Shown: positions 33,915 to 42,961, numbered from the stretch's first letter. The stretch is DNA of 64,000 nucleotides from Heyndrickxia oleronia (GCF_017809215.1 NZ_CP065424.1:5060501-5124500), one strand, 5' to 3'. The notes: generated by a model not told the origin, from the sequence alone. A program made the numbers and translations.

Positions 33915-34934
33915 TTATTGCTGTTCCTTTTTCGTTACCAATTTATCTTTATCTTGGGTACCTGGCGGCTGCTCCAACCATGCGTATTTAATCATAATAT
34001 CTGCTCCATCTTTCGCATATTGTGCAATTTCAAGTGATAGCCTTTCGTAATTTATTATAAGATCACTTCTCTGACTTGCAGCGGCAGCAGTAGCATAATT
34101 TCCCGTCCCTGTTGCACTTAACAGGCTCATATGAAACATCGTTAGCTTATCTGAGAACGGAGGGGTGATCGAATCAGTAATACTAATATCCGATGATACG
34201 GGTGGTTGGATACCGTTACTAAGCAACGCTTTTGTAAAAACTTGAATGTGCTTTTCTGATATATCTCTGCCTCTTAGCATCCATTGTTGAATATCCTTTC
34301 TGGGTGAGCCTTGAGCAAAACTAGTTGCTAGCTTTGCTCCCATCAAATTGGTTTGAATATTCGTATATAAATGGGCGATTTCAACCGAATTTAATGGGCG
34401 TTGTTTGCTAAAAAAGGAAAAGCCACTTAAATATTTATGGGTATCTACATAATCTGTTTTTGAAGGATAAGCAATAAAAGGAGCTCTTACAAATATACCT
34501 TTCGATAAGGAGATTTCTGAACTTTTATCAAAAAGGTCGGATGTTTCCTTAAGCCCTTCCCTAAAATAATCTCTAATATCTTTTCTTGCAGACATCGCAC
34601 AAAATCCACCATATGCAAGTAAACCAGCTTTCCCCATATTTAGTATATATGTAAGCATGAACATGTCAGTATATAGCCTTGGGGCATTCAGATTAACATC
34701 TTCACTTGTAAAACCTATAGGTAATGGAATTTGTTCCTGTTGAAAAATTTCCTTCAACTTTTCAATATGGGCAGATGATAAGTCATAAGCAAATTGAACA
34801 ACAGAACGAATTTCCTTATCTTCAACATGCTGCAAAAAATAACCTAGTATACATTTTGACAAACTATCGTTCATATATCCTGTCCAAATACTAGCGATCT
34901 CGGCAGATGTCAATTTTATTTTTTCATTAGCCAT
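33915..34934 (-). CDS. DUF3231 family protein
   Basis: A 339-residue protein made of two similar halves (about 5-165 and 175-325), each an all-helical ferritin-like bundle. Both halves carry the pattern 'E-I-A-x-x-W/Y-T-x-x-x/N' near their starts ('SAEIASIWTGYMNDSLSK' and 'SVEIAHLYTNIQTNLMG'). This duplicated layout is the DUF3231 family of Bacillales, which includes spore-coat-associated proteins in some species. There is no signal peptide. AAGGGGC site. Monocistronic. Function unknown. Confidence 0.82.
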   Translation of the reverse strand: MANEKIKLTSAEIASIWTGYMNDSLSKCILGYFLQHVEDKEIRSVVQFAYDLSSAHIEKLKEIFQQEQIPLPIGFTSEDVNLNAPRLYTDMFMLTYILNMGKAGLLAYGGFCAMSARKDIRDYFREGLKETSDLFDKSSEISLSKGIFVRAPFIAYPSKTDYVDTHKYLSGFSFFSKQRPLNSVEIAHLYTNIQTNLMGAKLATSFAQGSPRKDIQQWMLRGRDISEKHIQVFTKALLSNGIQPPVSSDISITDSITPPFSDKLTMFHMSLLSATGTGNYATAAAASQRSDLIINYERLSLEIAQYAKDGADIMIKYAWLEQPPGTQDKDKLVTKKEQQ

Positions 34935-35062
34935 GTGTACATTGCCCCTTACATATTTGTTATCGATATTATTTCCTTGCTTTTAATAAATATGTAAAAT
35001 TATGCAAATCAAGGTGGTAGGGGAATAAAAAAAGCAGAGACAAATTGTCCCTACTTAAAGTT

Positions 35063-36469
35063 CTAAATCTGAATTTCAATTGTTGTCCCATGACCAACTT
35101 CGCTGTTAATCATAATTTCTCCCTCATGTGCCTGAATAATATCATTAGCTATCGCCATTCCTAGTCCTGAACCTTTATGTGCGATTCCCGTATTGGTTCC
35201 ACGGTAATAACGATCAAAGATTCTGTTCAGCTCGGCCTTCTTTATCCCTTTACCATTATCTTTTATTACAATATGCGTGTGTTCTGCTCTTTCAATACTT
35301 ACAATGATTTTTACTTCTCGTTCATTATGGACAATGGCATTATAAATTAAATTATTTATCGCTCTATGAAACAGAGTTTCATCCACCTCAAGCATGATTT
35401 TCTCTTCTTTTACATGAAACTGGATATCTCGATCGGAATATTTCGGATCATTTAATATGTCGATCACAATATTACGCAATAATGCCACGATATTTATCCA
35501 CTTTTTATTTAACGAAAGTTCTTTATTCCTAATTCGTGTCGTTAAATTTAAATCTTCAATCACCTCTTTAATATAATGTGATTTCGTTTCAATAATCTCT
35601 GCATATTCCCTTATTTCCTCAATAGTAAAGTCATATTCGGGATCCTTTATCATTTCAGCATAACCTTGAACTGAGGACAGTGGGGTCTTTATATCGTGCG
35701 AAATATTTGCTATCCATTCTTCCTTCATTGTATCTAATTTATTTCTTTCTATTTCATTCACTTTTAATTGGTCGGATAAGTGGTTTAAATTATCAATTAC
35801 ATTTTTATAAATTCCTTTTGGTTTATCATTTATATAAAATTCATTATTTGCTAGCTTTTTTATCCCATCCATTAAGGTATATAAAGGCTGGGTAAGACGC
35901 TTACTGAAAAAATACCCGACCAATAAAGCAATAAGAATATCAATAATAATAATAAAAGTTCCTGATTTAAAGACATGAAAAATATTTCCAAGGTCCAATG
36001 AGACAATAACTTTATTTAATCTAGGATTGTCAATTCCTATAAAGTAACTGTATGTTCTACCATTTTCTTTTCTTTCTCCTAAATAAACAGTCGTATTCGC
36101 ATCAATTTCCCTATACTTATACATTTGAATAATTTCAGAAGGGGTGTATTTCTTCTTAATTTTTTCTGGCTCTTTAAAACCATAAATTTCTTTGCCATTT
36201 TCGTCTAATATTTGTATCCAAGCCTTCTTTTTATCAAGTTCCTTTTTTCCCTTTTCAGTAATTGACACGTCAGAATCCGAGACAACTATGTTATTTTGAA
36301 ACTGTCTAGTAAATTGTTCAGGAGAGGATTCCTTTTCTTGTAATAAAGGTATGTCAAAAATTGACTGAGCAACGAGCAAGGTTAAAGCAATAGCAATATT
36401 AATGAAAACTACTAGGATAACAACCAATACAACCGATAATAAATACCTTCCCGTCAGCTTCCATTTCAT
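35063..36469 (-). CDS. Sensor histidine kinase with extracytoplasmic domain
   Basis: 468 residues. TM1 at 8-33, an extracytoplasmic domain of about 135 residues, TM2 at 170-188, a HAMP-like linker ('YFFSKRLTQPLYTLMDGI'), then H258 in 'IANISHDIKTPLSSVQGYAE' and an ATPase with 'NLIYNAIVHN', 'DNGKGIKKAE' and 'GSGLGMAIANDI'. Kinases paired with BceAB-type transporters normally lack an external sensor domain (about 330 residues, two helices with a tiny loop). This one has the longer EnvZ/PhoR plan. Start 4 bases after the response regulator stop, so co-expressed. Confidence 0.88.
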   Translation of the reverse strand: MKWKLTGRYLLSVVLVVILVVFINIAIALTLLVAQSIFDIPLLQEKESSPEQFTRQFQNNIVVSDSDVSITEKGKKELDKKKAWIQILDENGKEIYGFKEPEKIKKKYTPSEIIQMYKYREIDANTTVYLGERKENGRTYSYFIGIDNPRLNKVIVSLDLGNIFHVFKSGTFIIIIDILIALLVGYFFSKRLTQPLYTLMDGIKKLANNEFYINDKPKGIYKNVIDNLNHLSDQLKVNEIERNKLDTMKEEWIANISHDIKTPLSSVQGYAEMIKDPEYDFTIEEIREYAEIIETKSHYIKEVIEDLNLTTRIRNKELSLNKKWINIVALLRNIVIDILNDPKYSDRDIQFHVKEEKIMLEVDETLFHRAINNLIYNAIVHNEREVKIIVSIERAEHTHIVIKDNGKGIKKAELNRIFDRYYRGTNTGIAHKGSGLGMAIANDIIQAHEGEIMINSEVGHGTTIEIQI

Positions 36470-36472
36470 GAA

Positions 36473-37183
36473 TTATTCATCCTCAACCATCAGTTTATAA
36501 CCTAAGCCTTTAACGGTAAGCAAATACTTAGGATGGGAAGGCTGCTCTTCAATTTTCTCCCGTAATCTTCGTATATGAACCATAACCGTATTATCCATCC
36601 CGAAGAATTCCTCACCCCATACTGCATCATAAAGTTGTTCCTTACAGATCACCCTATTTTTATTTTCTAGAAAATACTTCATCAATCCGAATTCTTTCGG
36701 TTTTAATTCAATCATTTTTTCATTTTTTACCAATTGTACTTTTTCCTCATTTAACTCAAATGGGCCGACCTTTATAACCGAATCCTTCTCAATAGTTATC
36801 TGCATATAATCTGCTCTTCGTAATTGTGCCTTTACTCGATAGGCTACCTCTTTAGGACTAAATGGTTTGGTAATATAATCATCTCCACCAATGGCAAAGC
36901 CTAATATTTTATCAATTTCCTCTGTTTTTGCTGATAAAAATAATATAGGTACTCGTGAGATATTCCTTATTTGTCTGCATACATCATAGCCTTCTCCATC
37001 TGGCAGCATAATATCTAATAAAACAAGATCAGGATTAGTTTCTTTGAATTGACTGAACCCACCATTAGCAGTAGTCGAAGTAATAACGTTTTTTATTCCT
37101 TCCTTTTCTAACACTGTTTTTATTAGTCTTAAAATATCTTCCTCATCATCTATAATTAATACCTTTTTATTATTTAAGGACAT
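36473..37183 (-). CDS. OmpR-family response regulator
   Basis: A 236-residue regulator. The receiver domain has the acidic pocket 'IIDDEED', phospho-acceptor D57 in 'LVLLDIMLPDGEG' and 'YITKPFSPKEV'. The winged-helix DNA-binding domain ends with 'NTVMVHIRRLREKIE' and 'LLTVKGLGYKLMVED'. It is encoded with its kinase just downstream and is a strong candidate to bind the identical triple direct repeats found upstream of the ABC operon (40594) and the DUF418 gene (42140). Confidence 0.9.
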   Translation of the reverse strand: MSLNNKKVLIIDDEEDILRLIKTVLEKEGIKNVITSTTANGGFSQFKETNPDLVLLDIMLPDGEGYDVCRQIRNISRVPILFLSAKTEEIDKILGFAIGGDDYITKPFSPKEVAYRVKAQLRRADYMQITIEKDSVIKVGPFELNEEKVQLVKNEKMIELKPKEFGLMKYFLENKNRVICKEQLYDAVWGEEFFGMDNTVMVHIRRLREKIEEQPSHPKYLLTVKGLGYKLMVEDE

Positions 37184-37227
37184 CCAAATATATACCTCCA
37201 GTAATGATTGCCTCTTTTATTATTATC

Positions 37228-37258
37228 AAAAAAGAACCCTTTTTAACAAGGATTCTTT
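37228..37258 (-). terminator. Terminator between yxeA-like and response regulator genes
   Basis: AAGAATCCTTG / AGGGTTCTT imperfect stem, followed on the minus strand by TTTTTTGATAA. It may make transcription of the regulator and kinase partly independent of the ABC genes. Confidence 0.6.
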
Positions 37259-37275
37259 CATTTTTCTACATACTA

Positions 37276-37635
37276 CTACTTTAATTTTTCACTAACCTTC
37301 TTTGGTAAATCTTTTTTTGCTACTTCCTGATAAGAAGTCACACCTTTACCTTTTTTAGTATATAACATTAAATAAGCATTTTCCTTAAGTTGTTTTGGTG
37401 AAGTAAATGACAAGGTTTGTTGTTGACCATTCTTGTTAAAGGATGGCAATTTGTACTCGTACCTGATTATTTTCTCACCATTATCGATTTTATCTTCGAT
37501 CATTTTTCCTTGACCCTTAATCTGGGTATACAATTGATCTGCTCCTAATCTATTAAAGTTAACCTTCTGAAGAACTAACCCTCCACCAATTAGTATCACT
37601 ACTATGATGAGGCATGATAATATGATTTTTTTCAT
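37276..37635 (-). CDS. yxeA: YxeA family protein
   Basis: A 119-residue protein with an N-terminal signal or anchor helix (about 4-22) and a small beta-rich domain. 'GQGKMIEDKIDNGEKIIRYEYKLP' (cited as 'GEKIIRYEYKLPSFNKNGQ') and 'NAYLMLYTKKGKGVTSYQEV' are typical of the YxeA (DUF1093) family. In B. subtilis yxeA is the last gene of the yxdJKLM operon for antimicrobial peptide response, and it has the same place here, after the ABC permease gene. Secreted or membrane-bound, function unknown. Confidence 0.85.
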   Translation of the reverse strand: MKKIILSCLIIVVILIGGGLVLQKVNFNRLGADQLYTQIKGQGKMIEDKIDNGEKIIRYEYKLPSFNKNGQQQTLSFTSPKQLKENAYLMLYTKKGKGVTSYQEVAKKDLPKKVSEKLK

Positions 37636-37652
37636 TGTTTTACTCCAATCCT

Positions 37653-39590
37653 TTATTGTTTATCTGATTTCGTTACAATTTTGTAGTAGGTATTCACTGT
37701 TAAGAAGTAATAGGCAATATAAATACATACGTAAATACCTATACAAATGAACACTGGAATAACTAAGTTTGTTTGCATTAGCCTTGATAAAGCTGTTAAA
37801 GCAACGATACTATGAGCAATTCCTGCAATAAGTGGAAGGGCAAAAATAAATAATATTTGTCTAGCAATAGATTTTTTTACTTCTTTTTTATTTACACCAA
37901 TTTTGTGTAAAATTTCATAGCGCTCTTTATCTATATTTGCTTCCGTAAGTTGTTTAAAGTAAATGATACTACCTGTTGCTGCAAGAAATACTAATCCAAG
38001 GAAACCACCCATGAATATAATTAAACCTGATGACTCCATTCCTTGAGCATAATTACTATAGAAGTTTGAAAAGTATGCTTCCTCTGGTAATAAAGATTGA
38101 ATATCTTTCGTTAAGATCTTCGCATCATCTTCATTCGTTATTTTGTATGCTTCTATGTTTACTAGATTTGTTTCATTTGCTAATTTCGAAAATAATTCAT
38201 TACTAACTACAAGTGTTGTATTAGCTGTATAGAGATTGAGAACATTAAATTTCTTCAAAGTTTTAAAGGTTATATTTTTACTGCTATCATTTACCTTTAA
38301 TGAAACTGTTGATCCTACATATTTAGGTGATAAACCTTCAAAATAACCTGCATCTAGGACAGCTGCTTCATTTCCTTTCAGTGAAAGGGAGTCATTTCTT
38401 TTTTGTAACTTTATTAATTTATTATAGGTTTTATTGTCAATAACGCTATATTCCACTTGATCCGCAGACATTTTACTATTTAGATTTGTAATATCAACAT
38501 CTATATTTAGTGTTGGAATGGTCTCATGATAGACAATCTTATGGCTTTTATCCTGTGATACACGCTCTTTGACCTGGTCAGCGATATGTGAATCCTTCGT
38601 TATAAACATCATGCTATTTGGATTGGCTATTTCTGCATTACTTCTATTGTTATAATAAAAACTATAAGCAGCTCCGACTGCAGATAGTGTAGTCGCACTT
38701 AATACTGCGATAATCGTTAATGTACGGGCATTTCCCTTCATTCGATAAAGTAGTTGGGATATACTAATCAGATTAATCCCATGCCAAAAATGCTTTTTAT
38801 TTTTTCTTAATACCTTCAATAGATATACGGTTAATGTACTAAATAATAAATAAGTACCGAGAATTACTGTAATCAAAATAACGATTGGAGTTACCGCAAA
38901 GCCCAGTGTTCTCCACGCATTTGACTCTAATAAATTTTGTAGAGCTAACCAATAGCCAATACCCAGTAATATAATGGAGAAAACGGCAATTAAGAAGGAT
39001 GCTTTTGGTTCCTTCTCCCCTTCTTGCTCTGCCTTAAATAGCTCAATTAATTTAAAACGATAAATTAACCGGTAACCATGAATGGAAGTAATGGCTGTAA
39101 TAATAATGAATACAACAATTGTGTTTATGATAGCTGCGGGCGAGATAACAAAATTCCCCATTGCTTCATAGCCCATGATTTTCATTAAAAGTGTTACAAA
39201 GAACTTAGACAATAGTGTACCAAGGACGATCCCAATAATAAGAGCGATGATACCCATAATAAAGTTTTCGTAAAATAACATTTGACCAATTTGTTTCTTT
39301 CTAACACCTAATAAAGAGTAAAGTCCGACTTCTTTTTTCCGTTTCTTCGTAAAAAATGAATTCGAATACCAGATAAAGACGGCAACAAAAATCATTAAAA
39401 CAACGGCAGCACCATTAAAGGCTGAACTAATTTTTGTAGAAGAGTCTGTTGAAGCTTGGATTGCATCATCATACTTTAAAGAAACAAAAGTAAAGTAAAT
39501 GACAATACTAAAGATCATTGATGCCATATATAAAAAATAATTGGTGAAATTTTTCCTAATATTTTTTCTAGCAATGCTAAATAGAGTCAT
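37653..39590 (-). CDS. BceB/YxdM-type ABC transporter permease (FtsX-like)
   Basis: A 645-residue permease with about ten helices and a large extracellular domain (about 315-520) between the seventh and eighth helices. This is the plan of BceB/YxdM transporters that sense and remove peptide antibiotics. 'FTKKRKKEVGLYSLLGVRKKQIG' (cited as 'KKRKKEVGLYSLLGVRKKQI') is the cytoplasmic FtsX motif. The start is ATG 39590 behind GGAGGTGG, not the in-frame codon 12 residues earlier that lies inside the ATPase gene. The ATPase stop is one base away, so translation is coupled. Confidence 0.9.
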   Translation of the reverse strand: MTLFSIARKNIRKNFTNYFLYMASMIFSIVIYFTFVSLKYDDAIQASTDSSTKISSAFNGAAVVLMIFVAVFIWYSNSFFTKKRKKEVGLYSLLGVRKKQIGQMLFYENFIMGIIALIIGIVLGTLLSKFFVTLLMKIMGYEAMGNFVISPAAIINTIVVFIIITAITSIHGYRLIYRFKLIELFKAEQEGEKEPKASFLIAVFSIILLGIGYWLALQNLLESNAWRTLGFAVTPIVILITVILGTYLLFSTLTVYLLKVLRKNKKHFWHGINLISISQLLYRMKGNARTLTIIAVLSATTLSAVGAAYSFYYNNRSNAEIANPNSMMFITKDSHIADQVKERVSQDKSHKIVYHETIPTLNIDVDITNLNSKMSADQVEYSVIDNKTYNKLIKLQKRNDSLSLKGNEAAVLDAGYFEGLSPKYVGSTVSLKVNDSSKNITFKTLKKFNVLNLYTANTTLVVSNELFSKLANETNLVNIEAYKITNEDDAKILTKDIQSLLPEEAYFSNFYSNYAQGMESSGLIIFMGGFLGLVFLAATGSIIYFKQLTEANIDKERYEILHKIGVNKKEVKKSIARQILFIFALPLIAGIAHSIVALTALSRLMQTNLVIPVFICIGIYVCIYIAYYFLTVNTYYKIVTKSDKQ

Positions 39591-39591
39591 T

Positions 39592-40347
39592 CTAATGTCC
39601 ACCTCCAAGTGAAACAAGGACATCAACTATTTTTTGAAAGAATTCCTGACGAGACTGCTGCACTTTATGAATTTCTGCGAAGATTCGTCCATCCTTAATA
39701 AATAGAATTCTTTTACAAAAGCTTGCAGCAAACGCATCATGTGTAACCATAAGAATGGTTGATTGATTATTTTCATTAAGGGAGGTTAAGCTTTCTAATA
39801 AGCTTGTTGCAGATTTTGAATCCAAGGCACCTGTAGGCTCGTCCGCCAAGATTAGGCTTGGATTAGTTACTATTGCACGGGATGCAGCTGTTCTCTGTTT
39901 TTGACCTCCTGATATATGGTACGGATATTTATGAAGTATTTCTCGAATCCCAAAGGTATCAGCAATCTCCTCGACGCGTTTGTTTATTTGTTGTGCTGGG
40001 ACCTTCGATAACGCCAAAGGAAGCAAAATATTTTCCTTTACCGTTAGCGTATCTAGTAAATTGTAGTCCTGGAAAATAAATCCGAGTTGATTCCGGCGGA
40101 AATCGGAAAGTTCTTCTTCCTTCATTTTGACGATATTTTGATTAGCGATGATTATATCCCCAGCTGAGGGCGTATCAATCGTCGATAAAATATTTAATAA
40201 TGTTGATTTACCTGCTCCTGAAGGCCCCATAATTCCAATAAATTCGCCTTCCTTTATTTCTAAATTAATATCTTCCAATGCTTTGTATTGATTTCCTTTT
40301 GAGCCATATATTTTTTGAACATTTTTTGCGGATAAAATTGTTTTCAT
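39592..40347 (-). CDS. BceA/YxdL-type ABC transporter ATP-binding protein
   Basis: 251 residues. Walker A 'GPSGAGKSTLLN' (about 40-51), Q-loop 'FIFQDYNLLDTLTV', a signature motif written H-I-S-G-G-Q-K-Q-R, Walker B 'LILADEPTGALDS' and the switch His in 'MVTHDAFAA'. 'DYNLLDTLTVKENILLPLAL' is characteristic of the BceA/SalX peptide-resistance group. It is the first gene of the ABC-yxeA module. Its control region carries a triple direct repeat about 250 bases upstream. Confidence 0.93.
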   Translation of the reverse strand: MKTILSAKNVQKIYGSKGNQYKALEDINLEIKEGEFIGIMGPSGAGKSTLLNILSTIDTPSAGDIIIANQNIVKMKEEELSDFRRNQLGFIFQDYNLLDTLTVKENILLPLALSKVPAQQINKRVEEIADTFGIREILHKYPYHISGGQKQRTAASRAIVTNPSLILADEPTGALDSKSATSLLESLTSLNENNQSTILMVTHDAFAASFCKRILFIKDGRIFAEIHKVQQSRQEFFQKIVDVLVSLGGGH

Positions 40348-40593
40348 TAAGAAATCCTCCTGTTTATTATCAAAGATCTTTCCTTAAACTAAGTTGATTT
40401 TGTAAACAATGCCCTTATACTCTGCCTTATTATTAAGAAAGAATAACCTTAAAAAAAATGCCCCCGGAAATATGCCGATCTTATCATTCATTGCAATTGA
40501 CGAAGAGCAATTGGTTAAATTCTGCTTGAATTGTTTGAGTTTAAAGCTCAATAAGTAAGCAGCTCTATCAACAAAAATAATTATACTGACTGT

Positions 40594-40632
40594 ACCTTAC
40601 ATCATTTTAATTTGAACCTTACAAAAACCTTA
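40594..40632 (-). promoter_or_regulatory. Triple direct repeat, probable response-regulator operator (copy 1)
   Basis: On the minus strand: TAAGGT, TGTAAGGT and TGTAAGGT, with starts 11 and 22 bases apart (plus-strand ACCTTACA at 40594 and 40616, ACCTTA at 40627). The same elements with the same spacing occur at 42140-42178. Helical-turn spacing is normal for OmpR-family dimers. Confidence 0.65.
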
Positions 40633-40734
40633 AAAAAACAGAAACCCCATTTTTAAAGGATTTCTGCCCTGAAAATTATTATGTCTGCATAGAAAAAGCC
40701 CAAGATAGGTAGCGGGATAGAATCAACTTACTAA

Positions 40735-40863
40735 TTGATAAAAGCAAATGGCTTCGAAATAAATAAACAGGATCTTATGATTGCAGAGAGCATGTTTCCC
40801 GAGATGTTGGTTGAGGAGAATAAAAATAAGAAGGTAGATAACAATAAAAAAGATAATGAGTAG
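40735..40863 (+). pseudogene. Possible remnant of a coding region
   Basis: A 42-codon frame reads LIKANGFEINKQDLMIAESM, then FPEMLVEEN and a Lys/Asn-rich tail to a TAG. It has protein-like composition with an amphipathic helix and an acidic C-terminal tail, but a stop directly upstream and no ribosome site. It may be the decayed end of a lost gene. Family not recognised. Confidence 0.3.
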
Positions 40864-40973
40864 GCAATGATGGAAGATTAGTAAAAAGCCTAAGATAATA
40901 AATATAATGAATACAACTTCTATTGGAAGGATATAAAGAAAGCTTCAGTCTATGTGTAATCTATAGAATGTAA

Positions 40974-41009
40974 GTTAGACAGTCCTACAACTTAGAGGAC
41001 TTGTCTAAC
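40974..41009. terminator. Hairpin beyond the DUF418 gene
   Basis: GTTAGAC-AGTCCT pairs with AGGAC-TTGTCTAAC (one bulge). T run only TTTTC on the plus strand; probably ends transcription from one or both sides. Confidence 0.55.
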
Positions 41010-41037
41010 TCAGTTTTCATTTCTATTAAATAGCAAC

Positions 41038-42087
41038 TCATTTCTTTGTGGCAGGAAATCTCCTCCCATATGTCATAAATCGCCATACCTTCTCTAATGG
41101 CCCCATCTTGAAGAACTTAAACCAGATGACACTATAACACATTTGGATCACATAAATGACGATTGAAATGATCACAATGTTACTTGGTGACACTACTTCA
41201 AGCCCCATTAATGAAATGATTCCCAACCCAATAAAGCTTTGCGCCCAATAATTTGTAAATGCCATTTGACCAACATGTGCAATTGGCTGAAGAAATTTTG
41301 TGATCTGCTTATGTTCTAAGATAGAAAATAAGCTTACAAGGTAAAAATAGGTGGTCGGTATTAATCCAAGCCCAATAATTGATTGGATATTTTGATCATC
41401 TGCTTGAGAGGCAAACCAAATCCAGATTGAGAAACCAATGAATAAAGGGAATGTCACCATTTGTATTAGTCTTATTTGTCTGGATAGTTCACGAACATGA
41501 CGGATCCAATCTGCTTTAGCAGCTAGAAATCCTGATAAGAACATGATGAAAATAGCAATTGCATCATTTCCTATAAAGGCAAAAATATTAGATAATACTC
41601 CCATGTCTGGAGCAAATAGTTTCATTACGATCGAAAGAATATAAAAAACAATTATCATTCCTAACCACCTACTAATTGTTGACACCCTTGCTCGATAAAA
41701 AGGTAGAAGGAAGAGGCCAATTATTGCATATATGGATAAGATCGATCCCCAAAAAACAATTAAATGGATGATCCCAATGAGGAAAAGGGCGATTAAACGC
41801 CTAGCAAACCTCCAACGCGGCTTATCTCCACGGCTTTCAGCACGTGATGCAAAAATATAAAACCCTACACCAAATAAAAATGAAAAGATTGAAAAGAATT
41901 TTTTCTCAATAAACATGTCAATGAGTGTGTCGACAATCCTATTAAAACCACTGTAAACAGGAAGACTTTCTTCACCCATAATGATTTTATATGCCCCGAC
42001 ATTAATTAGTAGTATGCCAAATAATGCTATACCACGGATAATGTCTAGAGACAAGATACGTTCTTTCTGAGGAATGGAAGGTTTCAT
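41038..42087 (-). CDS. DUF418 (YeiB-like) multi-helix membrane protein
   Basis: A 349-residue protein with about eight helices. The N-terminal 'RILSLDIIRGIALFGILLINVG' (cited as 'RILSLDIIRGIALFGILLIN') and 'FFSIFSFLFGVGF' are the DUF418/DUF1624 signatures. The C-terminal DUF418 block ends 'GPLEKVWRFMTYG'. Relatives have been linked to acyltransferase-like or envelope functions, without an established reaction. Upstream is the same triple direct repeat as at the peptide ABC operon, so it may belong to that two-component regulon. Confidence 0.85.
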   Translation of the reverse strand: MKPSIPQKERILSLDIIRGIALFGILLINVGAYKIIMGEESLPVYSGFNRIVDTLIDMFIEKKFFSIFSFLFGVGFYIFASRAESRGDKPRWRFARRLIALFLIGIIHLIVFWGSILSIYAIIGLFLLPFYRARVSTISRWLGMIIVFYILSIVMKLFAPDMGVLSNIFAFIGNDAIAIFIMFLSGFLAAKADWIRHVRELSRQIRLIQMVTFPLFIGFSIWIWFASQADDQNIQSIIGLGLIPTTYFYLVSLFSILEHKQITKFLQPIAHVGQMAFTNYWAQSFIGLGIISLMGLEVVSPSNIVIISIVIYVIQMCYSVIWFKFFKMGPLEKVWRFMTYGRRFPATKK

Positions 42088-42139
42088 ACAATAAACTCCT
42101 CTACTAAAATAATGTGAATATAATTAGTTTAATAAACAA

Positions 42140-42178
42140 ACCTTACACCCTTTTAATCTGAACCTTACATTAACCTTA
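42140..42178 (-). promoter_or_regulatory. Triple direct repeat, probable response-regulator operator (copy 2)
   Basis: Plus-strand ACCTTACA at 42140 and 42162 and ACCTTA at 42173. The offsets (22, 11) match those at 40594-40632, and the spacer TTTTAATYTGA is also conserved. It is centred about 70 bases upstream of the DUF418 start, a typical activator position. Confidence 0.65.
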
Positions 42179-42272
42179 ACAATAAAAAATAGAGCCTATA
42201 ATAATTAGGCTCTAATATAATCCAAAAACATTTGTTTAATGATTGTTATTGTCCCATTTACTGTCTACATGA

Positions 42273-42838
42273 TTAAGTAGTTATTTTCATATTTAATATT
42301 TGAACGAGTTGACTATTTAAATCGTTCACACTATATGAAAAATCATTCTGATACCAATGTATAATCATACCAATCATAGCATTAGCTTGATAAGCACAAT
42401 AAAGCTGTCGATTGATTCCACTTTTAATGATTGCTTCTGTATCTTGAAGCAATAAATGATTAATTGTTTCAAATAATAAATAATAGTACGTCAATGGAAT
42501 TTTTTTTGAAAAGATAATTTTGTAGAAAGGTTGATATTTTTCGATATGATGAAATATCCGAATAGTGGAAGGATCTAATTCGCTCGTTTTTAACACGGAT
42601 ACGTGGCGGTACGGTTCTTGATAAGAATTGATTAAATCCGCGGTTATCTCCTTAAAATACTCCTCAAATAATTCCTCGATATTTGAATAATGTAAATAAA
42701 ATGTACCTCGACTGACCTAAATGCTTTCCTGCAAATTTCCGAGACTGTGATAACTTCTAGAGTTTTTCCCTTCAATAATTCTAATAATGCACGATGCAAT
42801 GCCTCTTTCGTTTTCTGGATACGCAAATCGGTACTCAT
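42273..42838 (-). pseudogene. TetR/AcrR family regulator, frameshifted in the DNA-binding domain
   Basis: The frame from 42838 gives 'MSTDLRIQKTKEALHRALLE' through 'EICRKA'. The rest of the recognition helix ('VSRGTFYLHYSNIEELFEEY') and the whole ligand domain continue in another frame to 42273. The break is a -1 or +2 shift at about 42712-42720, inside the helix-turn-helix. A CTC-free RNA slip site was not seen, so I read this as a mutation. The intact protein would be about 188 residues. Divergent from the SDR gene, with three TTATTGAACA repeats between. If real, the SDR gene has lost its local repressor. Confidence 0.85.
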
Positions 42839-42849
42839 TTTATCACCTC

Positions 42850-42961
42850 TTATTGAACATATTTTTTAATTTGTGTTAATTATTGAACAAATATCGTTAT
42901 TTTGTAATTGTAGGCGTCTGTCCAACTTTATTATAATTTTTATTGAACAACTGTACAATAA
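42850..42961. promoter_or_regulatory. Three TTATTGAACA repeats between tetR pseudogene and SDR gene
   Basis: TTATTGAACA occurs at 42850, 42880 and 42940 (offsets 30 and 60). The third is part of an inverted repeat TTATTGAACA-AC-TGTACAATAA (one mismatch), located between the SDR -10 box and its start codon, a repressor position. Confidence 0.65.
42908..42937 (+). promoter_or_regulatory. Promoter of the SDR gene
   Basis: TTGTAG (42908-42913), 18-base spacer, TATAAT (42932-42937), directly before the inverted-repeat operator. Confidence 0.6.

Larger units (their letters stand above)
40348..41037. other. 690-base intergenic region upstream of the ABC operon
   Basis: Holds the leader of the ABC operon, a triple direct repeat (40594-40632), a possible decayed coding remnant on the plus strand (40735-40863) and a hairpin at 40974-41009. 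Unusually long for this gene-dense window, which suggests loss of a gene here. Confidence 0.5.
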
